DNA of 64,000 nt from Flavobacteriales bacterium (lineage in GTDB: Bacteria; Bacteroidota; Bacteroidia; Flavobacteriales_F; PHOS-HE28), in NCBI GenBank assembly GCA_016704485.1, contig JADJAA010000002.1, forward strand, positions 682,001 to 746,000, in the 5' to 3' direction. The notes beneath the pieces were generated by a model, which was not told where the DNA came from, ran no database searches, and saw nothing but the letters and a program-made list of their open reading frames with translations. Below are positions 8,092 through 16,464 of the stretch, piece after piece. Position numbers and translations under genes: made by a program. Every line of letters starts with the position of its first letter. Position 1 is the stretch's first letter.

Positions 8092-9106
8092 GCGCTATTA
8101 TGGCTTGCTCAGCAATTGCTTTCATATTCTTGAATGAGGCAGTTTCTCGCACAATTCGGGACGCATCACGTTTTTGTAGCCCGTGTAGATAGGTCTTGTC
8201 GTAATACGTTAGTGTGATCATGGCAACGCTATGAAGGTCGTCTTTTTCCAGAGCTTCCAAAGCTGTTCTACAATGTTGAGGACCAAGTTTCTTTTCTATT
8301 CGTTTGGTTGCAGCTGCCAGTTCATTCTTAGGGTACTTACCATACACTTCCACCAACCGAGCGGCACGTTCTTCACGTGGCATATCCGCAAAATAGCAGA
8401 GCGCTGATCGGATCTGTGCGAAGAACGGATCAGGGATCTTTACCCTGCCGATCAATTGACTTTCATCTTCCAACCAGATCGGTCTATTCGGGTCGATATG
8501 CTGCATTGCTGACCATAGTAGATTCTCGAAGTGTTCTGTACTCGGCTGTGGATCCTCTCCAATTGCACCGTAGCTACTGCCCTTATGATTTGCCAGGCCT
8601 TCCAGGTCCACTATTTGTTGGCCAAGGTCTTTCAGATATCCGAGCAGTTCGGTTTTTCCAGTGCCAGTGTATCCACTTAGAACGCGCAGGTCATAAGTGT
8701 TCTCGAAAGACTTGAGTACAAGATTTCTGAATGCTTTATAGCCACCCTTGAGTGTAACCACATCCGCAAACCCCGCCTTCTCCAAAAGCCAAGCTATGCT
8801 GGCGCTCCGCTCTCCACCGCGCCAACAATGCACAGCGATCCGTTCATCGATACCGAGTGAACGAGCTTCTTCAACCATGTTCGCCATTTTTGGACCCACG
8901 ATCCGCAAACCTTCGAGCATGGCCACATCCCGACTTTTCTGTTTGTAGAGCGTACCTACCAAGGCGCGTTCTTCATTGGTGAAAAGGGGAAGGTTATGCG
9001 CTCCAGGTATATGTCCCTGAATGAATTCGGCGGGGGACCGCACATCAATAACAGGCGACTTGGTCGCAATGAATTCCGCTATGGATAGTTGTTTTGGCAC
9101 ATGCAA
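8084..9106 (-). CDS. selU: tRNA 2-selenouridine synthase
   Basis: 340 residues (also named MnmH or YbbB). It replaces the sulfur of 2-thiouridine at the tRNA wobble position with selenium from selenophosphate. The N-terminal rhodanese domain has the catalytic cysteine in VHCWRGGERSAS. The C-terminal half carries a P-loop, GYTGTGKTELL, followed by DLEGLANHKGSSYGA. The only start options in the frame are TTG at 9106 or GTG at 9100 (the ATG there is out of frame), so the start is uncertain by a few residues. It is the first gene of the selU-selD operon. Confidence 0.95.
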   Translation of the reverse strand: MHVPKQLSIAEFIATKSPVIDVRSPAEFIQGHIPGAHNLPLFTNEERALVGTLYKQKSRDVAMLEGLRIVGPKMANMVEEARSLGIDERIAVHCWRGGERSASIAWLLEKAGFADVVTLKGGYKAFRNLVLKSFENTYDLRVLSGYTGTGKTELLGYLKDLGQQIVDLEGLANHKGSSYGAIGEDPQPSTEHFENLLWSAMQHIDPNRPIWLEDESQLIGRVKIPDPFFAQIRSALCYFADMPREERAARLVEVYGKYPKNELAAATKRIEKKLGPQHCRTALEALEKDDLHSVAMITLTYYDKTYLHGLQKRDASRIVRETASFKNMKAIAEQAIIAHG

Positions 9107-9303
9107 ATGTATTGCGCAGGTCTTTGCTTTATCCGTTAGGAAATGCCATTGGTCGATATCGATATGCTAAGCATGTTTGATCATGAGGGTATTGATCGAA
9201 TAGGGCATATAGCCGAATTAAGGTCGAGGGTTATCGCGATCCCGCATATTAGATCGTGCGTAGTTCATAGATCTTTTAGAAATTTGTAATTCAATTGATC
9301 ACT

Positions 9304-9822
9304 ATGCAATCACGTAGAAGTATCGAGCCACACGTTGTATCCCGCGTATTCAGCACGCCTCGGGAATTGGTCTGGAAAGCCAACACGGAACCGGCCGATA
9401 TGATGAAATGGTTCGCACCAGCCGGCTCGAATAGCTTCGTGAAAAGTATGGATCTCAGACCCGGTGGCACGTGTCATTATTGTCAGCGCGCTGCCGATGG
9501 TACCAATGAGATGTGGGGGCTGATCACCTATGAAGTGATCACGCCGATCGATAGGATGATGTACATCCAGTCCTTCTCTGATGAAGTAGGCGCCGTAACA
9601 GCTCATCCATTATCAGAGACCTGGCCGAAGTATATGCGCTGCGTGGTGATCTTCGATGATCTAGGCAATGATCAGACCCGCATGACAGTGGAGTGGACAC
9701 CACATGACCCTAGCGCAGAAGAAGTCGCAACTTTCGATGGTGCACGCGCTGGCATGGACCAAGGCTGGAAGGGTACGTTTGATAACTTGGAGGCATACTT
9801 GATGGCGGAACGGACCGTCTAG
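9304..9822 (+). CDS. SRPBCC (AHSA1-like) domain protein
   Basis: 172 residues from the ATG. The pattern is typical of the Aha1-C/START-like fold: VVSRVFSTPRELVWKANTEP at the first strand, then MMKWFAPAG, MDLRPGGTCHY, WGLITYEVITPIDRMMYIQ and a final helix with MDQGWKGTFDNLEAYL. These small cytoplasmic proteins bind hydrophobic ligands in a deep pocket, but the ligand is unknown in most. It stands alone between divergent and convergent neighbours. Confidence 0.88.
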   Translation: MQSRRSIEPHVVSRVFSTPRELVWKANTEPADMMKWFAPAGSNSFVKSMDLRPGGTCHYCQRAADGTNEMWGLITYEVITPIDRMMYIQSFSDEVGAVTAHPLSETWPKYMRCVVIFDDLGNDQTRMTVEWTPHDPSAEEVATFDGARAGMDQGWKGTFDNLEAYLMAERTV

Positions 9823-10106
9823 GGCAACTGGTCACTTCAGAACCATGATGACAGAACCCAGCATCATAAGAACCATGGAGCTTACCACTGCTGTGATCGA
9901 CCGTGCGGTCCATCAAAAACATGGTCACGTATACGGATCCGGCCATTCCAGAGATCAGAAGATCGCGGTGACGCCCATCGAACGACTGATCGATCAACGA
10001 GCACGAAATTCCTCGTATCCGGTTGGCTTGGCTGATGAGAATCGTTGCCACATCTCCATTGTTCCAAGGTGATAACGCATACAAGGTAGGCGGTGCGCAC
10101 TTTTTC

Positions 10107-11579
10107 TTATCGCTCGATCAACACACGCAAACCGCGCGTGGAGGCTGCCGACCCCAGTAGCAGAACATAAGTTCCACTGGTGATACCCTCCGGAATATCC
10201 AGTTGGATGGTCTCGGCATTTGCTTTCACGATCCTTTCCAGAACAGTCCGTCCATCCAACGCCATCAATCGGATGGAAACGTTGCCGTGCAGATCTGGAT
10301 GTTGCACTTGGATATGATCTTGGGCAGGTTGCGGATAGATCAAAGGCCTGATCTCGTAGCTGATCTCATTGGTCCCAGTACTAATACACGAAGTTGGTCC
10401 ACTCGCTATCGTATCAAAAAAGGCTGCAATGTTCACAGCACGTAGTGCAGGATTCCCTAAAAAATGATACGAGCCGTTGTTCCCGTAACGAATGCATTCG
10501 AACAAGGCCAGGTCAGTAAAGAATGGATCGCAATAGGCGAATTCAGTAATGTATTCTGGCGGATCGATCATGGCATCAAACGCATTCTTGATCGCGTTAC
10601 TACCATAAGTGATGGGCTGGTTGGTGTGCCACGGCGTACTGCCCAAGTTGCATTGGCCGGACATGGTTTCAAACGGTCTCCCTTTGTTGAACGGCACAAT
10701 TCCATCACAGGTCTGATGGTACATGTAGACGATCGGAGTATCAACACCTTGCCACCAATCGAGATCGAATGCATCATAGGGAACACCCCCGAACAAGTTC
10801 GCAACACCACGCACGCTTGCATCATTCCCATTCAGGTTCAACGTTCCTTGAACCGGGCCAAGGTCGGGACGCTGCAAGGCTGCCGGAGGCGTTGCATAGG
10901 TGTGCAGAATGCACTGGAAAGTGGTTCCGTTCAATACGTTCGGAGCCGGTACAGGTGCATCCGGCATGGCGTTACAGTAGTATGGTTTTTCTTCATCCCG
11001 GTCCATAAAAGCAGCCGCCAAGGCAGTAAAACCGCCAGCGCTTTCACCCCCCAAGAATACCTTGTCCACGCATACACTGTCCAGCGCCGAGCGTTGTTTC
11101 AACCAACGGATGGCGCCTTTTACATCCTGCTGTGCTCTGTATAGTGCTCGCTTCATTTCTATTGAGTCCGCAGCATAGAGGGCACCGTATTCAATAGGCC
11201 ATGTTGGAGGACCTGCCGGGTTAGGAACGAAGTCGTCCTTATGCCATCCCAACCGATAATTCACACTCGCAACGACATATCCACGCCCTACGAATTCTCG
11301 CGCAAGAGCAACTACACCGGACCCCGGATCATTCTTGCAACCACCTACCCAAGCACCTCCATGCACAAGAACTAAAAGCGGGCGTTCATTGTCCGTGTTA
11401 CCTAAAGGCTTGTACAGATCCAGCTCTAACGTGTCCACTATGCCGGTATAATTTGGAGCAACACCATAGACCAGATCACTTTCCAAGGTGAATTGGTATT
11501 GCTCCGGGGTTGTGTAGTCCTGTGCAATTGCATTTGTTGCCAAGGAAAGTGCACCTATCAGTATGCTCACTTTATACAT
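10107..11579 (-). CDS. Secreted alpha/beta hydrolase (esterase) with T9SS type A sorting domain
   Basis: 490 residues. A signal peptide (MYKVSILIGALSLATNAIAQ) is followed by a carboxylesterase/lipase-type alpha/beta hydrolase. The oxyanion region is HGGAWVGGC, the nucleophile elbow is GGESAGG (serine), and a distal GSYHFLGN region is a likely source of the histidine. The last ~80 residues are a T9SS type A sorting domain (YPQPAQDHIQV start, SGTYVLLL, RGLRVLIER end), so the enzyme should be secreted through the outer membrane and possibly anchored there. The substrate is probably an ester, but its identity is unknown. The start is ATG at 11579, one codon inside a TTG alternative. Confidence 0.9.
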   Translation of the reverse strand: MYKVSILIGALSLATNAIAQDYTTPEQYQFTLESDLVYGVAPNYTGIVDTLELDLYKPLGNTDNERPLLVLVHGGAWVGGCKNDPGSGVVALAREFVGRGYVVASVNYRLGWHKDDFVPNPAGPPTWPIEYGALYAADSIEMKRALYRAQQDVKGAIRWLKQRSALDSVCVDKVFLGGESAGGFTALAAAFMDRDEEKPYYCNAMPDAPVPAPNVLNGTTFQCILHTYATPPAALQRPDLGPVQGTLNLNGNDASVRGVANLFGGVPYDAFDLDWWQGVDTPIVYMYHQTCDGIVPFNKGRPFETMSGQCNLGSTPWHTNQPITYGSNAIKNAFDAMIDPPEYITEFAYCDPFFTDLALFECIRYGNNGSYHFLGNPALRAVNIAAFFDTIASGPTSCISTGTNEISYEIRPLIYPQPAQDHIQVQHPDLHGNVSIRLMALDGRTVLERIVKANAETIQLDIPEGITSGTYVLLLGSAASTRGLRVLIER

Positions 11580-11684
11580 CAAGTCTTTGATATCACAGTG
11601 TTTGGTGCATAGGAAAACAAATCCTACGTGTAGACAAATTACGTCTTTTCTTCGGAAGAGGTTGCGTTAGGCCTGATGATGGTT

Positions 11685-12290
11685 CTATTTAGGCCTGTCC
11701 CGTTGGTCCCAATTCGTGTCGATCAGGTCTTGTTCGGTATCCACATCGATCAACTCCAACAACATGTGAACGCGTTTGTGCTCGCGCCCTAGGTCTTCCA
11801 GCGTTTCACGCGCAACGGAATCCGTACTCCACGTTTTGTTCTGGAACACGCTGACCAATGGTTCATTCAGTCCAAGTAAATAGTACCCACCATCCCGTGT
11901 AGGTCCTAATACCGCGTCGTTGGTCTTCAACGAATCAAAGGCTTCGGAGATCAAATCCGCTGATATGAGAGGGCAGTCGGTTCCGATGATCACGATAGGT
12001 GAATGACCATAACTGAAGCCATTTGAGAAGGCGGTTAACATGCGCTCACCGAGATCGCTGCCATTTTGTAAGTGTGTGGTGAATCCATAGGCTTCAACCG
12101 CATCAACGGAGCCTTCACCGGTATACCACGCTTGCTTGGTGCAACGCAATTGTTCTGTGGAACCAAGTGTGTGAGCCAGAAGTCCAACGTATACATCCAA
12201 CGCCTTTTCTGGACCAACTGTCGCAGCCAAACGTGTTTTGACCTTGCCGATCTCAGGTTTCCGTAAGAATACGATCAACAAAGGTCCCAT
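11685..12290 (-). CDS. Glycosyltransferase of the arsenosugar cluster (TIGR04282/DUF2064 type)
   Basis: 201 residues, nucleotide-sugar transferase-like fold. It begins LLIVFLRKPEIGKVKTRLA, which matches the DUF2064 family start, and has IVIIGTDCPLISADLI (the DxD-like site) and LGPTRDGGYYLLG. Members accompany arsS in arsenosugar clusters and are thought to add a sugar or nucleotide group. The ATG at 12290 shares one base with the stop codon of arsS (TGATG), which indicates coupled translation and is why I prefer it over the upstream start at 12311. Confidence 0.88.
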   Translation of the reverse strand: MGPLLIVFLRKPEIGKVKTRLAATVGPEKALDVYVGLLAHTLGSTEQLRCTKQAWYTGEGSVDAVEAYGFTTHLQNGSDLGERMLTAFSNGFSYGHSPIVIIGTDCPLISADLISEAFDSLKTNDAVLGPTRDGGYYLLGLNEPLVSVFQNKTWSTDSVARETLEDLGREHKRVHMLLELIDVDTEQDLIDTNWDQRDRPK

Positions 12291-13330
12291 CACGCAGTAG
12301 CTCCTCCGCAACTACTTCCTGCCCCAGCAGTGCAACCAAAACAATGGCGCCCTGTTGCGATCCTTCTGCCGATAACGCTTGCAGAAGCCAGATCAGAAAT
12401 GTTCTTTGGCATACCTGCGGTCAGTGGAATATCCAACATCTGATTGAAATCACAATCGTAGATGGATCCAGTATGGCTCACGGATATCATGTTCCTGCAC
12501 ATCACACCCGCTACTGCCTGTGGGTTGAATGCATTGACCAATTTTTCCATGTATTCCTGATACTGATCCGTTCGGACCAAGTGTTCCAAGAATCGGCTGA
12601 TCGGTAAATTGGTGATGGCAAATAGGTCGTTGAACACAATACCATGATCGGTCATCAACGAGCGTTTGAATTGCGCCTTCAGTTCAGACTGTGAGCCTGG
12701 CAGGAACGCACCCGCAGGATTGTACACAAGGTCGAGTTTCAGACCACTTCCTTCCACGCCGTACCCTACAGTGTTGAGCATCTTCAATGCTTCAATGGAA
12801 TGCTCGAATACACCCTTGCCGCGTTGGCGATCGGTGCGGTCGGCGGTATAAAAGGGTAGGGAACTGACCACTTCTACCTGATGCTTTTTGTAGAATTCAG
12901 GCAGGTCATGATACTTCTTGTTCGCTAGGATTATCGTGAGGTTACAGCGCACCATAACACGTTTGCCGAGCTGGGCGCATTGCTCAACGAACCAACGAAA
13001 ATCGGGATGCATTTCCGGTGCGCCACCTGTAAGGTCCACCGTTCCAATGTCATGTGCTTTTATTGCAGTGAGACAGTCTTCCAGAATGGCACGCGAGATC
13101 TTTTCTTTTCTGTCCGGACCAGCATCCACGTGGCAATGTGTACAGGTCTGATTGCACATCAAGCCAAGATTCACCTGAAGAACATCCAATCCGAAAGCAT
13201 CAAGTACAGGAAGTCCCGCATCCTTCAACTTCGCCGCGAAATAAGGAAGGTCCAATGATTCGCCCTCCAGAACCATTCGTTGCTGAAGGGTCGCACTCAA
13301 TAGGTGATGTGTTGCCGAAAGGCTTTTCAT
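12290..13330 (-). CDS. arsS: Arsenosugar biosynthesis radical SAM protein ArsS-like
   Basis: 346 residues. The radical SAM cluster motif is Cx3Cx2C (CNQTCTHCHVDAGPDRKE). DLTGGAPEMHPDFRWFVEQ is characteristic of the ArsS family, and the C-terminal domain has extra cysteines (CRNMISV, YDCDFNQ, RHCFGCTAG, SSCGG) for a further iron-sulfur cluster or metal. The family is believed to transfer a 5'-deoxyadenosyl group to methylated arsenic, giving arsenosugars. It overlaps the peroxidase-like gene by 4 bp (ATGA) and is coupled to the glycosyltransferase. The methyltransferase ArsM, which would supply dimethylarsenic, is not in this window. Confidence 0.93.
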   Translation of the reverse strand: MKSLSATHHLLSATLQQRMVLEGESLDLPYFAAKLKDAGLPVLDAFGLDVLQVNLGLMCNQTCTHCHVDAGPDRKEKISRAILEDCLTAIKAHDIGTVDLTGGAPEMHPDFRWFVEQCAQLGKRVMVRCNLTIILANKKYHDLPEFYKKHQVEVVSSLPFYTADRTDRQRGKGVFEHSIEALKMLNTVGYGVEGSGLKLDLVYNPAGAFLPGSQSELKAQFKRSLMTDHGIVFNDLFAITNLPISRFLEHLVRTDQYQEYMEKLVNAFNPQAVAGVMCRNMISVSHTGSIYDCDFNQMLDIPLTAGMPKNISDLASASVIGRRIATGRHCFGCTAGAGSSCGGATA

Positions 13331-13665
13331 CCACCAACCATTTCCTTCGCCTTGTTCATCATTTGAACGCCATGCACCAATGATGCGCCGCCACGAATGG
13401 CCGCCGCTACGTGAACAGCTTCCATCATCTGGGCCTCACTACAGCCTTTTTCCATGGTATCGGTCGTGTAGGCATCTATACAATATGGACATTGTATGGC
13501 GTGTGCAACACTTAAAGCGATCAGCGATTTTTCGCGCGCCGTAAGCGCTCCCTCCTTGAACACATCACCATAATAATCGAAGAACTTCTCTCCGAGTTCC
13601 TTTTGGAATTCCGTGATCTTTCCGAACTTCTTAAGGTCGGCGGGGTCGTAGTATATTTTGCTCAT
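13327..13665 (-). CDS. Arsenosugar-associated AhpD/CMD-like protein
   Basis: 112 residues of the carboxymuconolactone decarboxylase/AhpD fold. The redox CxxC motif is in IQCPYCIDAYT, and the following AQMMEAVHVAAAIRGG helix with a late His (SLVHG) matches alkylhydroperoxidase-like proteins. This version (TIGR04169 type) is found beside arsS. Its role in the pathway is unproven; a thiol-based protective or reducing step is inferred. It is the first gene of the three-gene operon, which runs from here to the glycosyltransferase. Confidence 0.9.
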   Translation of the reverse strand: MSKIYYDPADLKKFGKITEFQKELGEKFFDYYGDVFKEGALTAREKSLIALSVAHAIQCPYCIDAYTTDTMEKGCSEAQMMEAVHVAAAIRGGASLVHGVQMMNKAKEMVGG

Positions 13666-13767
13666 GACTCAAGAGGCACAATTTAAGATGATCGATGAAT
13701 GGTCGCTTTATCAGTGTATGCCTGACGATAGGATGAATCATTTTGATAGCTCTCGTACATCAAAGAT

Positions 13768-14295
13768 CTAGACCTTTGTTCTGAAAAGGAATAACTCCTC
13801 GTCCCGAAAGATCACCTTTCGTTGAAATTCCATCCCGTTGTGCTTGGCTACGGCCTGGCTTGCGAAATTGGCCGGATCGATCAGTGAAACCACGGATGGC
13901 GCGAGTTGATGGTCTGCCGCAAATGCTTTACAAGCTACCGCCGCTTCCTTCGCGTAGCCCTTTCCCCATGCAGATGGCAGCATGTGGTACCCGATCTCCA
14001 ATTCCATTTCCCCCTCGACCTCCTGGGTGAGCAATCCAACCATACCTACTGGCTTGTTGGTCGCCCGCTCGATCACAGCATTCAAGCACGTGCCATTACG
14101 CGGTATGCGATCCAAACTCTTCTGGATAAAGAAGGTGCATGAAGCCGGATCACCGACCTTCAGACCTAAGAACCGTAGACAGTCCGGGCTATTGATGAAC
14201 TCCATCCACCAATCGCAGTCATTCATGCTAGGTCTGCGAAAGATCAGCCGTTCCGTACTATGGCCTTCCATTGATGGTATGGGTAGTTTGATCAT
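13768..14295 (-). CDS. GNAT family N-acetyltransferase (RimJ/RimL-like)
   Basis: 175 residues from the ATG at 14295 (MIKLPIPSMEGHSTERLIF); an upstream Met at 14361 gives an N-terminus unlike the family. It shows the RimJ-type start STERLIFRRP, the acetyl-CoA region YHMLPSAWGKGYAKEAA, and AVAKHNGMEFQRK near the end. These enzymes acetylate amino groups on proteins or small molecules. The substrate is unknown. The gene is divergent from the oxidoreductase, with about 157 bp between. Confidence 0.88.
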   Translation of the reverse strand: MIKLPIPSMEGHSTERLIFRRPSMNDCDWWMEFINSPDCLRFLGLKVGDPASCTFFIQKSLDRIPRNGTCLNAVIERATNKPVGMVGLLTQEVEGEMELEIGYHMLPSAWGKGYAKEAAVACKAFAADHQLAPSVVSLIDPANFASQAVAKHNGMEFQRKVIFRDEELFLFRTKV

Positions 14296-14452
14296 TTTAG
14301 GTTCTGGAAGGCTGCAAAGAAATAGGTTTGATCTCAGCGGCCCGAAACACCTACAGTTCACTCAGGTGCTAAATAACTCCGACCTTTACGCATCATCGAA
14401 AAAAGACGTCGCAACAGTTGTTGCATCAAGAGGTCTTTTGTGGCCTCGAAGA

Positions 14453-16117
14453 ATGCAAGAACGATCTGACTTTGATACGATAATCATTGGCTCCGGCGCT
14501 GGAGGATTGTCCGCGGCGATCTGCTTATCCAGAGCGGGCCAACGCGTTTTGGTGTTGGAGCAACATGACGTCCCAGGAGGTTGGTGCCACAGCTTTTATT
14601 TGAATGGTCATCGGTTCACGCCTGGGGTGCATTATGTGGGTCTATTGGGAGCAGGTGAGTCCACCAGCGAGCTATACCAAGGCCTTGGCATTGCCGATGA
14701 ATTGGTGTTCTTCCGCATGAACCCGAAGGCATACGAACATTGCTGGATCGGCGGTGAACGCATAGACCTGCCTGCGAATTTTGATGAATTGATAGAGTCG
14801 CTTTCAACACGTTTCCCGAAGGAGCGGAAGAACATCAAACAATACCTGACCACAGTGCGTGATGTTTGTGCACAGTTGATGCTGATCCCCAAAATGAACG
14901 GGTTTTGGGATAATGTTACGATCCCCTGGCGAACGCGGCACTTAGGCAAATATGGCTTGTTCAGCCTGAAGACAGTGATCGACCGGTTCATTCAAGACCC
15001 ATTGCTGAAAGCTGTTTTGAACGTGCAATGCGGAGACCATGGAGTGCCGCCGGGCAGAGCGAGTTTTCCATTGCATGCGGCGGTAATGTCACACTATTTC
15101 AGCGGCGGCTATTATCCTATGGGTGGCGGCGGCGCCATTGTAAAGGCCATGACGAATGCGATCAAAAAGCATGGTAGCGAAGTGCGAACCAGCCAGCGCG
15201 TAAAGCGGATATTGTTAGAAGGGAAAAAAGCGATCGGCGTAGAATTGGAAACCGGCGAACGCGTACTCGCCAAATATGTGATCAGCAATGCAGACCCTGC
15301 TACCACATACCGCAAATTAGTAGGAGTAGAAAACGTATCTCCGAAATTGGTAAAGAAGTTGGACAAGACGAAGTACTCGTGTACATCACTCATGCTCTTC
15401 CTAACCGTGGATATGGATGTGCGCAAAGCTGGGCTGGACTCAGGTAACATTTGGTACACCGCAGGCATCGTGGATGCTGATGTTCTGTACAGTGAAATGA
15501 TGCAACCGGATATCCTGAAAGGCGAAGAATTTCCAGGCATGTTCATAAGCTGTACGACGCTAAAGGATCCTTCCAGCTATGATGGGAAACACCATTGCCT
15601 AGAGGCCATTTCGTTCATAGACCCGAACGCTTTCGAACAATTCAAAGGGGAAGGAAATGATCGCTCGGCTGCCTATATGGAATACAAAGAAGCGATCATG
15701 GCCAAGATGTTGAAGACCTTGGAAAAAGTGGTGCCGGGCATTGGTGCGCATATTATCCACAAGGAATTGGGCACACCGCTTACAAATTCGTTCTTCATCA
15801 ACTCAACAAATGGGTCGGTGTATGGGACGGAGAAGATCTTCAAGCAGATCGGCCCGTTCTCGTACAAGCCCAAAAGTGAGGTCGAGAACCTCTACTTATG
15901 CGGCGCCAGCATAATGTCCCACGGAGTTGCTGGTGCTGGTTATTCCGGCGTACAAACGGCCGCAATTATACTTGGTTGCCGTTCCGAAGATTTAATTAAG
16001 CCAACCGGAACAAACCCGGTAAAGACCTACGAAGCAGAGGACCCGAGCAACTATCCGGAAGCGTTAAAGCGCAAGATGGAAGTGAAGCGGAGTCGGGCAG
16101 GGGTTGTTGGATCGTAA
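14453..16117 (+). CDS. FAD-dependent oxidoreductase of the phytoene desaturase/CrtISO type
   Basis: 554 residues from the ATG at 14453; the frame is open further upstream but that part overlaps the divergent acetyltransferase and is unlike the family. The N-terminus has the dinucleotide fold GSGAGGLSAAICLSRAG with VLVLEQHDVPGGWCHS, and the C-terminus has LYLCGASIMSHGVAGAGYSG, the closing FAD site of this family. The nearest relatives are carotenoid isomerases and all-trans-retinol 13,14-reductases. No other carotenoid genes are next to it, so the substrate is uncertain. Localisation is probably cytoplasmic or membrane-associated. Confidence 0.9.
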   Translation: MQERSDFDTIIIGSGAGGLSAAICLSRAGQRVLVLEQHDVPGGWCHSFYLNGHRFTPGVHYVGLLGAGESTSELYQGLGIADELVFFRMNPKAYEHCWIGGERIDLPANFDELIESLSTRFPKERKNIKQYLTTVRDVCAQLMLIPKMNGFWDNVTIPWRTRHLGKYGLFSLKTVIDRFIQDPLLKAVLNVQCGDHGVPPGRASFPLHAAVMSHYFSGGYYPMGGGGAIVKAMTNAIKKHGSEVRTSQRVKRILLEGKKAIGVELETGERVLAKYVISNADPATTYRKLVGVENVSPKLVKKLDKTKYSCTSLMLFLTVDMDVRKAGLDSGNIWYTAGIVDADVLYSEMMQPDILKGEEFPGMFISCTTLKDPSSYDGKHHCLEAISFIDPNAFEQFKGEGNDRSAAYMEYKEAIMAKMLKTLEKVVPGIGAHIIHKELGTPLTNSFFINSTNGSVYGTEKIFKQIGPFSYKPKSEVENLYLCGASIMSHGVAGAGYSGVQTAAIILGCRSEDLIKPTGTNPVKTYEAEDPSNYPEALKRKMEVKRSRAGVVGS

Positions 16118-16186
16118 TTAGTAGCCTTTATATCTGGGGATCCATTGCTTCGCTTATAAGCTTTTGTGTGTTTCCTGATCACTGGT

Positions 16187-16270
16187 CTAATACCATCCGT
16201 ACTGACGAATGAACCATCCAATAACTAATACCACAGCAACTAGTCCTATTATAAGGAGTGCGCTTATCAT
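16187..16270 (-). CDS. Single-pass membrane microprotein (27 aa)
   Basis: A 27-codon frame from ATG to TAG, in the 347-bp space between two plus-strand genes. The product is one hydrophobic helix (LLIIGLVAVVLVIGWF) followed by a short RQYGWY tail. Size and shape match many real bacterial membrane microproteins, but the frame is short enough to arise by chance and I see no strong ribosome site. The rest of this stretch (16118-16186 and 16271-16464) holds nothing else I can support. Confidence 0.4.
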   Translation of the reverse strand: MISALLIIGLVAVVLVIGWFIRQYGWY

Positions 16271-16464
16271 CGAAAATAAACCTACTGTGATCCGTGCTGA
16301 CCAGCGCCACATTCGTGCAAGGTAGAACTGTTCTTTTATACAGCGCATTGCATGAGAAGCTTTCAATTTGAATGCACCACGTACGCGTACATTTGGTGCA
16401 CTGCCATGGAAACTCTCACCAAGGCATCCTTTTCACCACCCCTTACGTCTTACGGTCGATCCAC

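Noticed and set aside
9832..10084. Possible decayed membrane gene on the minus strand
   Set aside because: A hydrophobic C-terminal stretch ending at a TGA (VVSSMVLMMLGSVIMVLK) can be joined to other pieces only by assuming frameshifts. No family was recognised, so I do not list it as a feature.
13982..14452. Upstream extension of the FAD oxidoreductase frame
   Set aside because: It overlaps the divergent acetyltransferase, and the family start (GSGAGGLSAAI) directly follows ATG 14453.
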